64,000 nt of DNA, taken from NCBI RefSeq assembly GCF_020905335.1, contig NZ_JAJJMN010000001.1:372001-436000 (forward strand). The letters run 5' to 3'. This DNA is from Flavobacterium lipolyticum. Lineage in GTDB: Bacteria > Bacteroidota > Bacteroidia > Flavobacteriales > Flavobacteriaceae. Made by a program: the position numbers and the translations under genes. The notes beneath the pieces were generated by a model that was not told the origin of the DNA, did no database searches, and saw nothing but the letters and a program-made list of their open reading frames with translations. Shown in pieces: positions 33,955 to 43,928 of this stretch (its first letter is position 1; the number at the start of each line of letters is the position of its first letter).

Positions 33955-35166
33955 TTATTTAAGATACAGGTCATAAGCTCCGGCAACATCTGTAGAAACT
34001 TCTCCCAGCCAACCTGCTTCCTGATGGATTGCGGTATGTATTTTGACGAAATCTATTCCGGGAAGTTTTACGTATTTTCCGTTTTTGTCTACTGCCCAGG
34101 AAATATCAATATTAGAACCTTCGTCGCTATTGGGTGCATTATCTGCATAACCAAAATCAAATCCTGTACCTACCCAATAGTTTCCGGTACCACTTTGATC
34201 ATAAAAATTATCTTTAATTCTCGTTCCTTTCAAGGTATAAGAAGCCTCCGGAATCCATAGCGGATAGTAGCTTTGTTCATGAAATCCATTTTTGGTTTTA
34301 TATCCTGAATTCCCCAGATTGTCTTCCCATTTAATGTACTGCACATCGGTCTGCCAAAAATCCTGACCTGCAACAGCCGGTTTGTTAGGATCCGGTTTGA
34401 AATAAGTCACACTATAGTTCTTCACGGTGGTACTTTTAAAATATTCACTTCCGGCTATTTCGTACCATTCGTCCTCGTCGGGTTTCCCGTTTTTATTTTT
34501 ATCATAAGCCACCAGAATAATTCCGGGTTCACAAGAACCTGAACGAGTTTCCTTTGTGTCATTAGCCCAAAATGCATTTCCTAAAATTTTAAAATCACGG
34601 CCATTCCCATTTGGAATCGTATGATCAAAACCAAATACAACATATCCTCCAAATCCGCCTAAGGATATCATGCTGGCATTAGAACCAACAAGTGATTTTT
34701 TTGCGGCATTGATCAAATTACTTTCGGTATTTCCCGGCGCGTATAATGGAAGTTCATTGGTAAACTGACCAACTCCGGGACGAAATTCCAGTACATTAGA
34801 GATGTACTTACTATAATTCCCAGTCTCTTTTGTTACGTTAATAATCGATTGGAATGTTTTTACAACACCATTGGTCTCCACTTTTAACGTTAAGGGGTAA
34901 TTCTTTGCATATGGACTGATAAAATCCAGTTGAAGGCTTTCTGAGATCACTGAATCTTTAATACTCCAGGTTAATTTTGAATTACTATTTAATTTTAAAT
35001 CAATATTGAGCACTTTAAAACGGTCAATGGTATAGGATTCTTTTAATACGTCTCCCTGATTTTGATTTCCAGAATCATCTTCCCGATCGGTTCCACAGGA
35101 AATAAATCCCAGTAAGAGGGTTAATACTAGCGTACTCTTTAAAAGTGCAAAAGGGACTCTTTTCAT
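33955..35166 (-). CDS. Surface lipoprotein, PKD/EF-hand type, in cobalamin operon
   Basis: 403 residues with lipoprotein signal (GFISCGTD, Cys about 24). An N-terminal Ig/PKD-like domain is followed by a large domain (SLGGFGGYVVFGFDHTIPNG; FKILGNAFWAND) and an EF-hand-like calcium loop DKNKNGKPDEDEW. I know such proteins as neighbours of DUF5074 proteins and BtuB-like receptors in Bacteroidota. It starts 82 bp after the heptamer array and 18 bp before the next gene. Probable accessory surface binder; ligand not proven. Confidence 0.7.
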   Translation of the reverse strand: MKRVPFALLKSTLVLTLLLGFISCGTDREDDSGNQNQGDVLKESYTIDRFKVLNIDLKLNSNSKLTWSIKDSVISESLQLDFISPYAKNYPLTLKVETNGVVKTFQSIINVTKETGNYSKYISNVLEFRPGVGQFTNELPLYAPGNTESNLINAAKKSLVGSNASMISLGGFGGYVVFGFDHTIPNGNGRDFKILGNAFWANDTKETRSGSCEPGIILVAYDKNKNGKPDEDEWYEIAGSEYFKSTTVKNYSVTYFKPDPNKPAVAGQDFWQTDVQYIKWEDNLGNSGYKTKNGFHEQSYYPLWIPEASYTLKGTRIKDNFYDQSGTGNYWVGTGFDFGYADNAPNSDEGSNIDISWAVDKNGKYVKLPGIDFVKIHTAIHQEAGWLGEVSTDVAGAYDLYLK

Positions 35167-35248
35167 ATTTTTCTATTTTTATTCTTTAATGACACATGAT
35201 TGTTGAGGTACAACAAAATAAATTTCCAGTGGGCGTAACATATAATTC

Positions 35249-35871
35249 TTCACCCTTAACTCTTCACCCTTAACTCTTCACCCTTCACTCTTCACCCTTC
35301 ACTCTTCACTATTCACTCTTCACTCTTCACTCTTCACCCTTCACTCTTCACCCTTCACTCTTCACTTTTCACTCTTCACTCTTCACTCTTCACTCTTCAC
35401 TCTTCACTCTTCACTCTTCACTATTCACCCTTCACTCTTCACTCTTCACTCTTCACCCTTCACTCTTCACCCTTCACTCTTCACTTTTCACTCTTCACCC
35501 TTCACCCTTCACCCTTCACCCTTCACCCTTCACTCTTCACTCTTCACTCTTCACTCTTCACTCTTCACTCTTCACTCTTCACCCTTCACCCTTCACTCTT
35601 CACTCTTCACTCTTCACTCTTCACTCTTCACTCTTCACTCTTCACTCTTCACCCTTCACATTTCACTCTTCATCCTTCACCCTTCACTCTTCACTTTTCA
35701 CTTTTCACTCTTCACTTTTCACTCTTCACTCTTCACTCTTCACTCTTCACTCTTCACTCTTCACTCTTCACTCTTCACTCTTCACCCTTCACCCTTCACC
35801 CTTCACTCTTCAATCTTCACTCTTCACTCTTCACTCTTCACCCTTCACTCTTCACCCTTTACATTTCACTT
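35249..35871. repeat. Heptanucleotide tandem array (89 units)
   Basis: The plus strand reads TTCACTC or TTCACCC over and over, with variants such as TTCACTT, TTCACTA and TTAACTC. From the first TTCACCC (35249) to the last unit TTCACTT (35865-35871) the distance is exactly 88 periods, so no net slip. On the transcribed (minus) strand the unit is GAGTGAA/GGGTGAA, a purine-rich string with UGA in all frames. The stop codon of the BtuG-like gene (35866-35868) is itself part of the first unit. No interspersed spacers, so not CRISPR. Confidence 0.95.
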
Positions 35872-37011
35872 TTTAGTTATAAAAGCAATATGTGCCGGAA
35901 TATTACCGGCTGTAGTTTTCCATTTTAATTTTCCTTCGGGAGTAAAACAGTAGATGTAGCCTGTTACTACATAATTTTGGGCATCGGTAATGTATATTTC
36001 TTTCGTTTCGGGATTTACCTGTAAACCGTAAGGAATCATGATATGCTTATCAGTGCCGTCTGTAATGATTTTATCGTTAATCACTTTTTTGGTCTTTGTA
36101 TCTAATATTCCGTACGTAACCTTATTACTGTTGGTCAGATAGCTCCATGAAACACTGTAATAGTAGAGCAAATCATCGACCAGACAGGTTGCCGAAACGG
36201 GAATATCAAGCTTCATTTTCTTTTCATCCGTCTTCGTATCAATCACAAAAAGATTAGACGGTGTGTTGTAATAATCGCCTCTGGAACTCACATAAATATC
36301 ACCTCTGCTGTCTACCTGCATGCTATGAAGATTAATCCCCACATCAATTTTTTTTATTTCGGTAAAGGTTTCAAGATCGATAACGGATACGGTACGGTCA
36401 TAATTAGGTACTTTGTAACCTCCTGAATTAGCCACATACAATTTTCCGTTATGCACCACCATTTGTTCCGGCTGATAACCAACGGTCACTTTGCGTTTGA
36501 TTTCTAAGGATGTCGTATCAATCTCAGCTACAAATCCAATTTCGGCATTCGGATCAATAGCAACAGGGCCTGAATACGAACTTACGTAAGCTTTATTTTT
36601 GTAGAAAGCGACATATCGGCAATTCGGAATGTCTATTTTTTTGATTCGTTTTGCGGACCATTTGTCGATTACCTCAACTTTATTGGAGCAGTTGATTACC
36701 GCATACACTTTACTCCCGTAAATTTTTATATCATTACCCACATCGCCCAGTTCTTTTACTACTGTTGGATTGCGTTCGGAGTAAATATCGGTGGTATAAT
36801 TCCCTGTTCTGTAATTGAACACGTCAATACTAGCGCGGTTCATTCCCATATTACCTTCGTTCAAAAGGTAAAATCCTTCTATGTTGCCATCGCTTCTTGG
36901 TGCGGCAACACTTTTATCTGAAGAGGGAAAAATAGTTTCTTCTTCTCTACAGGAAACCAAAAGAAGAGCAACAAATAAACTAAGCAGGAATCGGGTACTT
37001 CTCTTTTTCAT
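35866..37011 (-). CDS. BtuG-like YncE beta-propeller lipoprotein
   Basis: 381 residues with lipoprotein signal (LLLVSCREEE, Cys about 21). The body is a seven-bladed type propeller of YncE/DUF5074-like repeats (KVEVIDKWSAKRIKKIDIPN; EIDTTSLEIKRKVTVGYQPE; VSVIDLETFTEIKKIDVGIN; LFVIDTKTDEKKMKLDIPVS). The closest known function is BtuG, the surface lipoprotein that passes vitamin B12 to BtuB in Bacteroides. It overlaps the BtuB-like gene by 4 bp (ATGA) behind a cobalamin riboswitch, which strongly supports that role. The heptamer array begins at its stop codon. Confidence 0.85.
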   Translation of the reverse strand: MKKRSTRFLLSLFVALLLVSCREEETIFPSSDKSVAAPRSDGNIEGFYLLNEGNMGMNRASIDVFNYRTGNYTTDIYSERNPTVVKELGDVGNDIKIYGSKVYAVINCSNKVEVIDKWSAKRIKKIDIPNCRYVAFYKNKAYVSSYSGPVAIDPNAEIGFVAEIDTTSLEIKRKVTVGYQPEQMVVHNGKLYVANSGGYKVPNYDRTVSVIDLETFTEIKKIDVGINLHSMQVDSRGDIYVSSRGDYYNTPSNLFVIDTKTDEKKMKLDIPVSATCLVDDLLYYYSVSWSYLTNSNKVTYGILDTKTKKVINDKIITDGTDKHIMIPYGLQVNPETKEIYITDAQNYVVTGYIYCFTPEGKLKWKTTAGNIPAHIAFITKK

Positions 37012-39059
37012 AGTGCCATACTGATTATAAATTTTAAAGTACGGCCCGGCATCGGATAATTATAAATTACCTCGTACTGCTGATTAAGGGCATTGTTCAA
37101 TTCGATCGTTCCTTTTATTTTATACTGATGAAAGGAGAACATTTTTTGAACCGCCAAATCATGGGTGTACCAAGGCTGCACTTCATTAATTTTAATATTG
37201 TTTACATTTCCATTGTATCGTTTTCCAACGTATATAAAGCTGTAGTTAAAATTCCATGACTTATAATCTGCATTTAGAATTCCTGATCCGCTGTGCCAGG
37301 GAGTATAAGGAATCTGATCTCCGTAAGAGGATAATTCCAAACCGGCAAACTTGGTGTAATCTCTGCTCTCTGAATACGTATAGGTTAAATGAGTAGTCAG
37401 ATTTACTTTGCCGAAATGCATTTTCATATCCACAGCCGACTCTATTCCTTTTCCCTTCACCTGCCCGATATTGGTCATCATCCAACGGAATAAATTTCCA
37501 GTTGGAGCGGCAATTATTTTATCTTTTGTATTGGTATAATATCCATCGACCTGAAGAGAAAACTGATCCAGGAAACCTTTCTCCATTGGTATGTTGTAGG
37601 TAAATCCAATGTCATATTGATTCATGTATTCGGGCCTTAAGGTACTGGAACCGACCATCGTATAATACAAATCATTAAAAGTGGGCATTCGGAACATACG
37701 TTTCGCAAAAGCTCTTACATTAAAATCGTACGCTTTAAAAGGAGTGTAACCCAAAAATAGGGCGGGAGTGAATTCTGTTTTATCGGGAGCTTTGGCATTA
37801 TAACGCACTTCTTCCTGCACGTGCGTTCCCACAACACTGCCCAGAACTTTAAAACCATCCCGTCTGTAGGAACTTGCCAGCGCAAACAAAGCGGTGTAGC
37901 GCTCCGGATAAGAGAACAGGGTCTTTATGCCTTTTCTGGTTGCATTAAGGCGGTTGTACTGAAAATCAGTTGACAACGAAACGTCCCAGGTGGGTAAAAT
38001 CTTGTACAGATTGACTGCTGAAAAATAATATTCCTGCTGGTAATAACTATCATCAGATTGAGCGCCTTCGGTAACCACTTCACCCAGTACACTGGTGGTG
38101 TCTCTGGCTACATAATGAGTATAATCATAAGCATATTTTGCCTTAGCCTGAAATTTATATCTTTCGCTAAGGTCTTTTATAAAGGTCCCCTGCGCAAAAA
38201 AATTCTTGTCGTACTGTCTAAAACCATCCGAAAATTTATTTTCTACAATAGCTCCAGGTGCTCCTCTTTCGGAACCGTAATAATACACTTTGGCATCCCA
38301 GGTACCATTTTTTATTTTCCCGTACAGACCAGACTCGAAACGAAATGCTTCTATATCACTATTGTGTCTCGTGGCTGAGGTATCGTAGGCCACAGTACCG
38401 TCGAGATTGTTTCTTTTGTATCTGAATTTGTATTCTCCGTTAGATTTTATGTATTCAGAACTGGCACTCCAGCTTACTTTATCACTTAATTTATGCTCCA
38501 ATCTGAAAGAAAGATCATTGTAATTGATGGACATGGTTTTATACCGAAGTAAGAAATTGGTCTTTTTGTTATTCTCAAAAACAGGCCGTTTGGTGCGCAA
38601 ATAAATAGTAGAAGCTGCTGCAAAGTCTTTAGCCGACTGAAATATTTCGCTCTTCTGACCATTATACATGGTGAGAGATTCCATATCATCGAGAGAGTAT
38701 TTTCCTAAATCCGTAACTCCATTTTGTGCATTTCCCAACTGAATTCCGTCATAAAAAACACCCACGTGATTCGTTCCCATGTTGCGTACATCCACCGTTT
38801 TAAGTCCGCCCAGACCACCATAGTCCTTGATTTGTACTCCGGCAAAATAACGAAGTGCATCGGCAACATTGTGGCTGGCTAAGTTTTCAAGCAGTACTCC
38901 TGAGAGGCTTTGTACGGGAATCACTTCCTGATAAGGTTTTGCTTTTAACAGTACTTCTTTCAAAACCCTCAGACTGTCCTTAGTAGTCTGTGAGCGAAGT
39001 ACGACGGGAGCTAACAATACGAAAAGAAATAAAAGTAATTTTCTGGTTTTACACATCAC
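37008..39059 (-). CDS. btuB: BtuB-like TonB-dependent cobalamin receptor
   Basis: 683 residues. Signal peptide (APVVLRSQ, cut near 24). Plug domain at about 50-160 (SGVLLENLASHNVADALRYF; GVQIKDYGGLGG; VDVRNMGTNHVGVFYDGIQL), then a 22-strand-type barrel ending in a typical aromatic tail (PMPGRTLKFIISMAL). Size fits BtuB rather than the larger SusC class, and it lacks a carboxypeptidase-like N-terminal extension. It is first behind the cobalamin riboswitch and overlaps the BtuG-like gene. Substrate inferred from riboswitch and neighbour. Confidence 0.85.
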   Translation of the reverse strand: MMCKTRKLLLFLFVLLAPVVLRSQTTKDSLRVLKEVLLKAKPYQEVIPVQSLSGVLLENLASHNVADALRYFAGVQIKDYGGLGGLKTVDVRNMGTNHVGVFYDGIQLGNAQNGVTDLGKYSLDDMESLTMYNGQKSEIFQSAKDFAAASTIYLRTKRPVFENNKKTNFLLRYKTMSINYNDLSFRLEHKLSDKVSWSASSEYIKSNGEYKFRYKRNNLDGTVAYDTSATRHNSDIEAFRFESGLYGKIKNGTWDAKVYYYGSERGAPGAIVENKFSDGFRQYDKNFFAQGTFIKDLSERYKFQAKAKYAYDYTHYVARDTTSVLGEVVTEGAQSDDSYYQQEYYFSAVNLYKILPTWDVSLSTDFQYNRLNATRKGIKTLFSYPERYTALFALASSYRRDGFKVLGSVVGTHVQEEVRYNAKAPDKTEFTPALFLGYTPFKAYDFNVRAFAKRMFRMPTFNDLYYTMVGSSTLRPEYMNQYDIGFTYNIPMEKGFLDQFSLQVDGYYTNTKDKIIAAPTGNLFRWMMTNIGQVKGKGIESAVDMKMHFGKVNLTTHLTYTYSESRDYTKFAGLELSSYGDQIPYTPWHSGSGILNADYKSWNFNYSFIYVGKRYNGNVNNIKINEVQPWYTHDLAVQKMFSFHQYKIKGTIELNNALNQQYEVIYNYPMPGRTLKFIISMAL

Positions 39060-39180
39060 TGATTTAATTAAATAAACTTCGGGATGTGATCGTCAAAAAA
39101 GCAATAAGGCAGGATCCCATTACAAAATAACGGGTCCGTTTATTGTTGTTCAACTTTATTCCACGAAAGTCTTAAACTAT

Positions 39181-39360
39181 GTGATTCCGGCAGGTCTCCT
39201 GACTTGTTCCATCTTTAAACAGCCTTCTCATCCCGCAAAGCGGGACAATGGCATGAGTAACGTTAAAGACTTTTACAGAACTTACAGTAGCGGGTCTGTT
39301 CAGGATTTACACCTGATTCCCTTTTAACTGTTTTCTCTAAAGAAAAAACAGACCTTAATC
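39181..39360 (-). promoter_or_regulatory. Cobalamin (B12) riboswitch
   Basis: On the minus strand: GGAATCAGGTGTAAATCCTG (complement of 39301-39320), GACCCGCTACTGTAAG, GCCATTG near 39246-39252, the hairpin CCCGCTTTGCGGG, GTCAGGAGACCTGCC, and the closing GGAATCAC (complement of 39181-39188). These are the ordered conserved blocks of the AdoCbl riboswitch, including the B12 box. It ends about 120 bases before the BtuB-like start. Bound cobalamin should shut the operon. Confidence 0.95.
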
Positions 39361-39814
39361 TGGCCGTAAAGATAGAATTATCTTTATAAAAACAAGAGTT
39401 AATTAGTTCATATTACACTTTTGACAATGAATGAGACCAAATCTTATTCATTTATTAAAAGAATGCTATCTTAAATATTCTTTACTTTTTTAAACTGAAC
39501 TGTAACAAAAAAGCATTATTGCGACTAATAATAAGTTCAGTTGGATTGCTTTTTTATAAACATTGAAGAACTGAAACAAAATCATTCAAAACAGGATTTG
39601 ATTTTATTAATAATGAAGTGAAACAGAAATATTAAAAGTAAATTAACAAATCCCGAGATTTTTGCGTCTTTATATTTGTTAAATTGCGCCCCTGTAAATG
39701 AAGATGCCCCTCGTACTACATATTCTTCGAAAAACTCTTGTAAAATGGACTGGAGAAAGGTTTTGGGCCGAAAGTCAAAATTAAAAGAACACTAAAAGAG
39801 AAACAAAAAATTCA
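39361..39814. other. Intergenic region between riboswitch and fabH
   Basis: Divergent spacer that must hold the promoter of the cobalamin operon (minus) and of fabH (plus). A TATATTTG box at 39671-39678 could serve fabH, but no TTG is at the right distance. Nothing else recognised. Confidence 0.35.
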
Positions 39815-40798
39815 ATGAATACAACAAAGGCTTCCATTATTGCTATTGGAGGATATGTACCGGAAACGGTTTTAAGCAATACTGATTTAGAAAAAAGAAT
39901 AGATACAACAGATGAGTGGATTACCTCTCGAACAGGCATAAAAGAAAGAAGAATATTGGATGACCCGGCACTGGCAACCTCAGATATGGCTTCTTTCGCC
40001 ATTAAAGATTTAATAAAAAATTATGATATAAATCCTCTGGATATTGATTGCCTTATACTCGCCACATCAACACCCGATCATATTCTTACTCCCGCTGCCA
40101 GTTTGGTATGCGAAAAAGCAGGACTGAAAAGCGCCTGGGGATTTGACCTTAACGCTGCCTGCAGTGGTTTTTTATATGCACTTTCGGTAGGCGCAAGCTT
40201 TATTGAAAGCGGCAGATACAAAAATGTTGTCGTAGTTGGTGCCGATAAAATGAGTTCGATCGTGAACTATGAAGACCGAAACAGCTGCATTTTATTTGGT
40301 GATGGTGCAGGTGCTGTACTTTTACAACCTACTACAGACGGACGCGGTATTCATCAAAATATTTTCAGAACAGACGGAACAGGTGCTGAATTCCTTTCTG
40401 TACGTGCCGGAGGTTCCCTTTTGTCCACAACAGAAGAAACCATTCAAAACAAACAGCACTTTGTACATCAGGAAGGAAGAACCGTTTTTAAACACGCTGT
40501 GAGAAACATGAGCGGTACTTCGAAAGAACTAATGGAAAAAGCTTCATTGACTCCGGATATGGTAGACTGGGTAATCCCTCATCAGGCTAACTTAAGAATC
40601 ATTCAGGCAGTAAGTGAAGAAATTGGTATTGGTATTGAGAAGTTTAAAATAAACATTCAAAGATACGGTAACACTACAGCGGCAACCATCCCGTTATGTC
40701 TTTGGGATTTCAAAAACGATTTCAAAAAAGGAGATAATCTTGTTATTACGGCTTTTGGAGCAGGATTTTCCTGGGGCAGTATGTACATCAAATGGTAA
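39815..40798 (+). CDS. fabH: Beta-ketoacyl-ACP synthase III
   Basis: 327 residues, normal length. Catalytic triad visible: Cys116 in NAACSGFL, His256 in PHQANLRI, Asn286 in YGNTTAA. It condenses acetyl-CoA (or branched acyl-CoA) with malonyl-ACP to start fatty-acid synthesis in the cytoplasm. It stands alone between the riboswitch region and a strong terminator, without other fab genes, so it may be a second FabH or a related KASIII. Family certain. Confidence 0.93.
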   Translation: MNTTKASIIAIGGYVPETVLSNTDLEKRIDTTDEWITSRTGIKERRILDDPALATSDMASFAIKDLIKNYDINPLDIDCLILATSTPDHILTPAASLVCEKAGLKSAWGFDLNAACSGFLYALSVGASFIESGRYKNVVVVGADKMSSIVNYEDRNSCILFGDGAGAVLLQPTTDGRGIHQNIFRTDGTGAEFLSVRAGGSLLSTTEETIQNKQHFVHQEGRTVFKHAVRNMSGTSKELMEKASLTPDMVDWVIPHQANLRIIQAVSEEIGIGIEKFKINIQRYGNTTAATIPLCLWDFKNDFKKGDNLVITAFGAGFSWGSMYIKW

Positions 40799-40878
40799 AT
40801 AGTATATAAAAAAATTACGCTAAATTCTTATGCTGAGGTAACTCATCATAAATTCAATATCGATTTCAAACAAAAAAA

Positions 40879-40910
40879 AACAATCAGTACGTGTACTGAT
40901 TGTTTTTTTT
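40879..40910. terminator. Bidirectional intrinsic terminator
   Basis: AACAATCAGTAC (40879-40890) pairs perfectly with GTACTGATTGTT (40893-40904), with A-run on the left and T-run on the right. It separates fabH from the convergent amidohydrolase. Confidence 0.9.
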
Positions 40911-41019
40911 ATGCTTTCAATTCAGATTAAACATAAAATCCAAACCATTATTCTTTTGCAGGCAACTGTATCTCTTCTGGTCAGCCTATTGACAGTAAGA
41001 AATACGCTTTCAATTTTTT

Positions 41020-42387
41020 TTACAATCCGGTCATCTGTCCTGCTATCATTTTACCTTTAAAAAACACACCTTCTCTTTTTGGCAAACGGGCAACTGCTTC
41101 GGCTGAACAGCTTGCTTTTACCAAAATAAAATGCGCGTCATCTCCTGTTGCAGGCCATACGCGTACACCTGCATCGTTAAGCGGCAGCACCTCGTTTGTG
41201 GTGGCAATGTGCAAAGCACGACTCAAACTGTACTCGTCTGTCCAGCCATAAAGCTGTGCGCATAATTTTGCTTTTTCCAGCATATCACAAGTTCCAAAAG
41301 GCATCCAGTGGTCTACAATACTGTCAGTACCCGTCATTAGTTTCACACCGTACTTCTTTAAAGTCGGAATGGGCATGATGGTTTTTCCTATCGGCACTGT
41401 CGAAATAACTCCTATTCCAAGTGCTCCCATTTTTTCGGCAATTCCTTCTAAATCTTTCGGATCCATTCGGGCCAATGCAAAACCATGGCTGATATAGGTT
41501 TTTCCTTGTAATTGTTTATTCTCTTCGGTTCTTTTAATGATGTATTCTATAGCCGATTTTCCTGAAGGAGGCGATTCGTGCAAATGAATGTCAATGCCTT
41601 TATTATGGTCTATCGCGATTTGAAACATGCTGTCAAGTGATTTCTCCATATTTCCATCAACCGTTGTAGGATCAAGTCCGCCAATAAAATCTACCCCCAT
41701 TTTTGCGGCTTCTCTCAGTAAAGGTTCTGATTGCGAATATAAAATTCCGTGCTGCGGAAAAGCCACAATCTCCCATCCAAAACTGTCTTTATTATTCTCT
41801 AAAGCCTTCAACAAATGCTCCAGACTTTTTAATCCGCTCACAGGATCAATATTACATTGGCAACGGGCAAAATAGCTGCCCTGACTTTTCATCAACTGAA
41901 TAGCCTGCTCTGCTTTGTACTGAGAATCCACAAGCAAATCCGGAATAATTTTCTGTTCCAGCGTAATCATATCTTTTACCGTAAATCCTTTTCTGGGAGC
42001 AGCATTCCATTTCCCACCGTAAAAGGTTTTATCAATATGGATGTGCATGTCACGCAATCCCGGAAGCATCAAAAGACCTTTGGCATCTACTTTTTTTAGT
42101 TTCCCATCAGGTTTGTCGATTGTAATATTTTTAATCTTCCCATCCGCTATATGCACATTGTACAAATTGGTTTTGGTGGCAATTACTTCTTTTTTTTCAT
42201 TGTACTCAAAACCGTCTTCCAGTCTTACATTGGTTAAAATATATTCTTTAGCAGAGGCTATACTCTTTTCGGGCTCTTCCGGAGAATGTGCCATTGCAGT
42301 ATTGCTTATTCCGGAAAACAAGGCAGCCCCTGTTGCTGCGGCTCCCATTCTTAAAAATTGCTTTCGGTTTATTTTGTTGTCGCTCAT
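41020..42387 (-). CDS. Exported amidohydrolase, cytosine-deaminase-like
   Basis: 455 residues. The N-terminus (NRKQFLRMGAAATGAALFSG) is a Tat-type signal with RK in place of RR. The catalytic domain has metal-binding HIHIDKTF (H-x-H), then VAFPQHG, IHLHE, YISHGFAL and TGTDSIVDHW, in the order seen in CodA-like members of the amidohydrolase superfamily. It would hydrolyse or deaminate a cyclic amide or nitrogen heterocycle in the periplasm. The AraC-type gene upstream on the same strand may regulate it. Substrate unknown. Confidence 0.8.
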   Translation of the reverse strand: MSDNKINRKQFLRMGAAATGAALFSGISNTAMAHSPEEPEKSIASAKEYILTNVRLEDGFEYNEKKEVIATKTNLYNVHIADGKIKNITIDKPDGKLKKVDAKGLLMLPGLRDMHIHIDKTFYGGKWNAAPRKGFTVKDMITLEQKIIPDLLVDSQYKAEQAIQLMKSQGSYFARCQCNIDPVSGLKSLEHLLKALENNKDSFGWEIVAFPQHGILYSQSEPLLREAAKMGVDFIGGLDPTTVDGNMEKSLDSMFQIAIDHNKGIDIHLHESPPSGKSAIEYIIKRTEENKQLQGKTYISHGFALARMDPKDLEGIAEKMGALGIGVISTVPIGKTIMPIPTLKKYGVKLMTGTDSIVDHWMPFGTCDMLEKAKLCAQLYGWTDEYSLSRALHIATTNEVLPLNDAGVRVWPATGDDAHFILVKASCSAEAVARLPKREGVFFKGKMIAGQMTGL

Positions 42388-42483
42388 TGGTTAATAGTGT
42401 GAAATATTCCTAAAAAACTGATGCTCAGGAAATAATGGTGAACTGCAAAATTCACTTATTTTTTTAAAACCGGAGCAGGAAGA

Positions 42484-43356
42484 TTAATGATAAGAATGGT
42501 ACAGATTATAATTTTCCTTAAAATCGGTCGGAGTTTTTCCGATATACTTTTTAAACACTTTGGCAAAATAGCCATTATCGCTAAATCCTAACTGATAAGC
42601 AATCTCTTTTACCGACAAATCAGTACTGATCAACAATCGTTTGGCTTCCAGAATGGTTCTTTCTTTTATAACATCGCCAGCCGATTTGTTCAGGAATTTT
42701 TGGGAGAGAATATTCAGATAATTAGAAGTCACATTCAACTCTCCGGCGTAAAAATTCACCGAGAATTGGGTTGTAAAATGATCTTCAATCAGTGTCTTGA
42801 ACTTTTTTATAATTTTTTCTGATTTGGCCGCAACATCATGATCCGGAAATTGAAGCACGTAATCTTTTTGCAATAATTTAAACAGCAGATGCAATCTCAG
42901 CAGTACTATTTCTTTGGTCAACAAATCATCTTTAAGTAAATCCGTTTCGATTTCTTCTAGCTGGCTTTTAATTTTCTGAAAACCGCTTTTGTTTAGAGAA
43001 AGACAGAAAGGCGAACTTTGTCCGAAAAAAGGCAGCTGCGACAAATTAGAAAAAACGGTCATGATCGCAGGAGAAATCATGAGCTGAAAACCATTCGTAT
43101 TGACATCAAGTGACCAATTGTGTACCTGTCCTGCTCCCACAAAATGAATCTGATAATCTTCTACTCTCGTTTGTTTAAAATCTACACTATGAAATCCGGA
43201 ACCGTTCTCTACGAAAAAAACAAGGTAAAAATCGTGTTTATGAGGCTGCTCGAATTCGTTACGCCCTTTTACACTATGCCGAAACAGGGTGATACCAAAC
43301 GTTTGCTCGCCAAGTATATTTAAAACAGACAAAGTGGGTATGGCATTTTTGCTCAA
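42484..43356 (-). CDS. AraC-family transcriptional regulator
   Basis: 290 residues: an N-terminal cupin-like sensing domain (FEQPHKHDFYLVFFVENGSG) and a C-terminal double-HTH AraC domain (LSVKEIAYQLGFSDNGYFAK, FKKYIGKTPTDFKENY). It lies 96 bp upstream of the amidohydrolase on the same strand, so it may control that gene. Effector unknown. Confidence 0.9.
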   Translation of the reverse strand: MSKNAIPTLSVLNILGEQTFGITLFRHSVKGRNEFEQPHKHDFYLVFFVENGSGFHSVDFKQTRVEDYQIHFVGAGQVHNWSLDVNTNGFQLMISPAIMTVFSNLSQLPFFGQSSPFCLSLNKSGFQKIKSQLEEIETDLLKDDLLTKEIVLLRLHLLFKLLQKDYVLQFPDHDVAAKSEKIIKKFKTLIEDHFTTQFSVNFYAGELNVTSNYLNILSQKFLNKSAGDVIKERTILEAKRLLISTDLSVKEIAYQLGFSDNGYFAKVFKKYIGKTPTDFKENYNLYHSYH

Positions 43357-43460
43357 AGGAATCGATAGTGTTGGTTTATTATTTTCAAAATTATGTAATT
43401 AATCGATAGGTAACCTGTTGTGCTAAATTATTTGTTGCTCCTTCTTTTTTGTGATAATTG

Positions 43461-43604
43461 TTCTAACACATAGAAACATAGATCATGTAACTTAAAATAA
43501 GACGTTTCACTTTAAATAAAAGACATAGCTCTATGTGAAAGAAATGTATTTCTTTTTGACATTCTTTTTAAGCTATAAAAAAACTATGTTTCTATGTGTT
43601 GAAT
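43461..43604. repeat. Dispersed intergenic repeat as inverted pair
   Basis: AACACATAGAAACATAG (43465-43481) is the exact reverse complement of CTATGTTTCTATGTGTT (43584-43600). A further inner block GACGTTTCACTTT (43501-43513) makes the left half match, in reverse, the element at 57814-57866. No gene is present in 43357-43928; the rest of this spacer should hold the promoters of the divergent AraC and GH88 genes, which I cannot place. Confidence 0.7.
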
Positions 43605-43928
43605 CATTTTTTCACGCAAATTGCTCCGCCTGTTCTCTATTGCTATGGTTAGCAAATTTTTGCTAATCATTTTAATCCATTAATCGGTGGCTAATGCTTC
43701 AACACCTATAAAACTATTTTTTGGCTTTGATAAAATTCAATATCACATTTTTACGCCGCCGCATAAACCGAGCAGGTCAAAACCCTCATTAATGCTGTAA
43801 AAAACAGACTCTTTACACAAATTTGAAAGTTTTATGATAAAAACTGAAAGACGATTTTGAATCTCAAATCTAACTTCGCTTCATCAAAGCATTAGAACAA
43901 ACAGATTATAAATCCAAAAGAGTAAACA

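Noticed and set aside
35249-35871. CRISPR array
   Set aside because: Units are 7 bp and contiguous, without spacers or cas genes.
39494-39541. Terminator hairpin AACTGAAC/GTTCAGTT
   Set aside because: Arms are short, the loop is over 30 bases and no T-run follows directly.
43461-43604. Insertion-sequence ends
   Set aside because: Only about 100 bp lie between the arms and no transposase frame is present.
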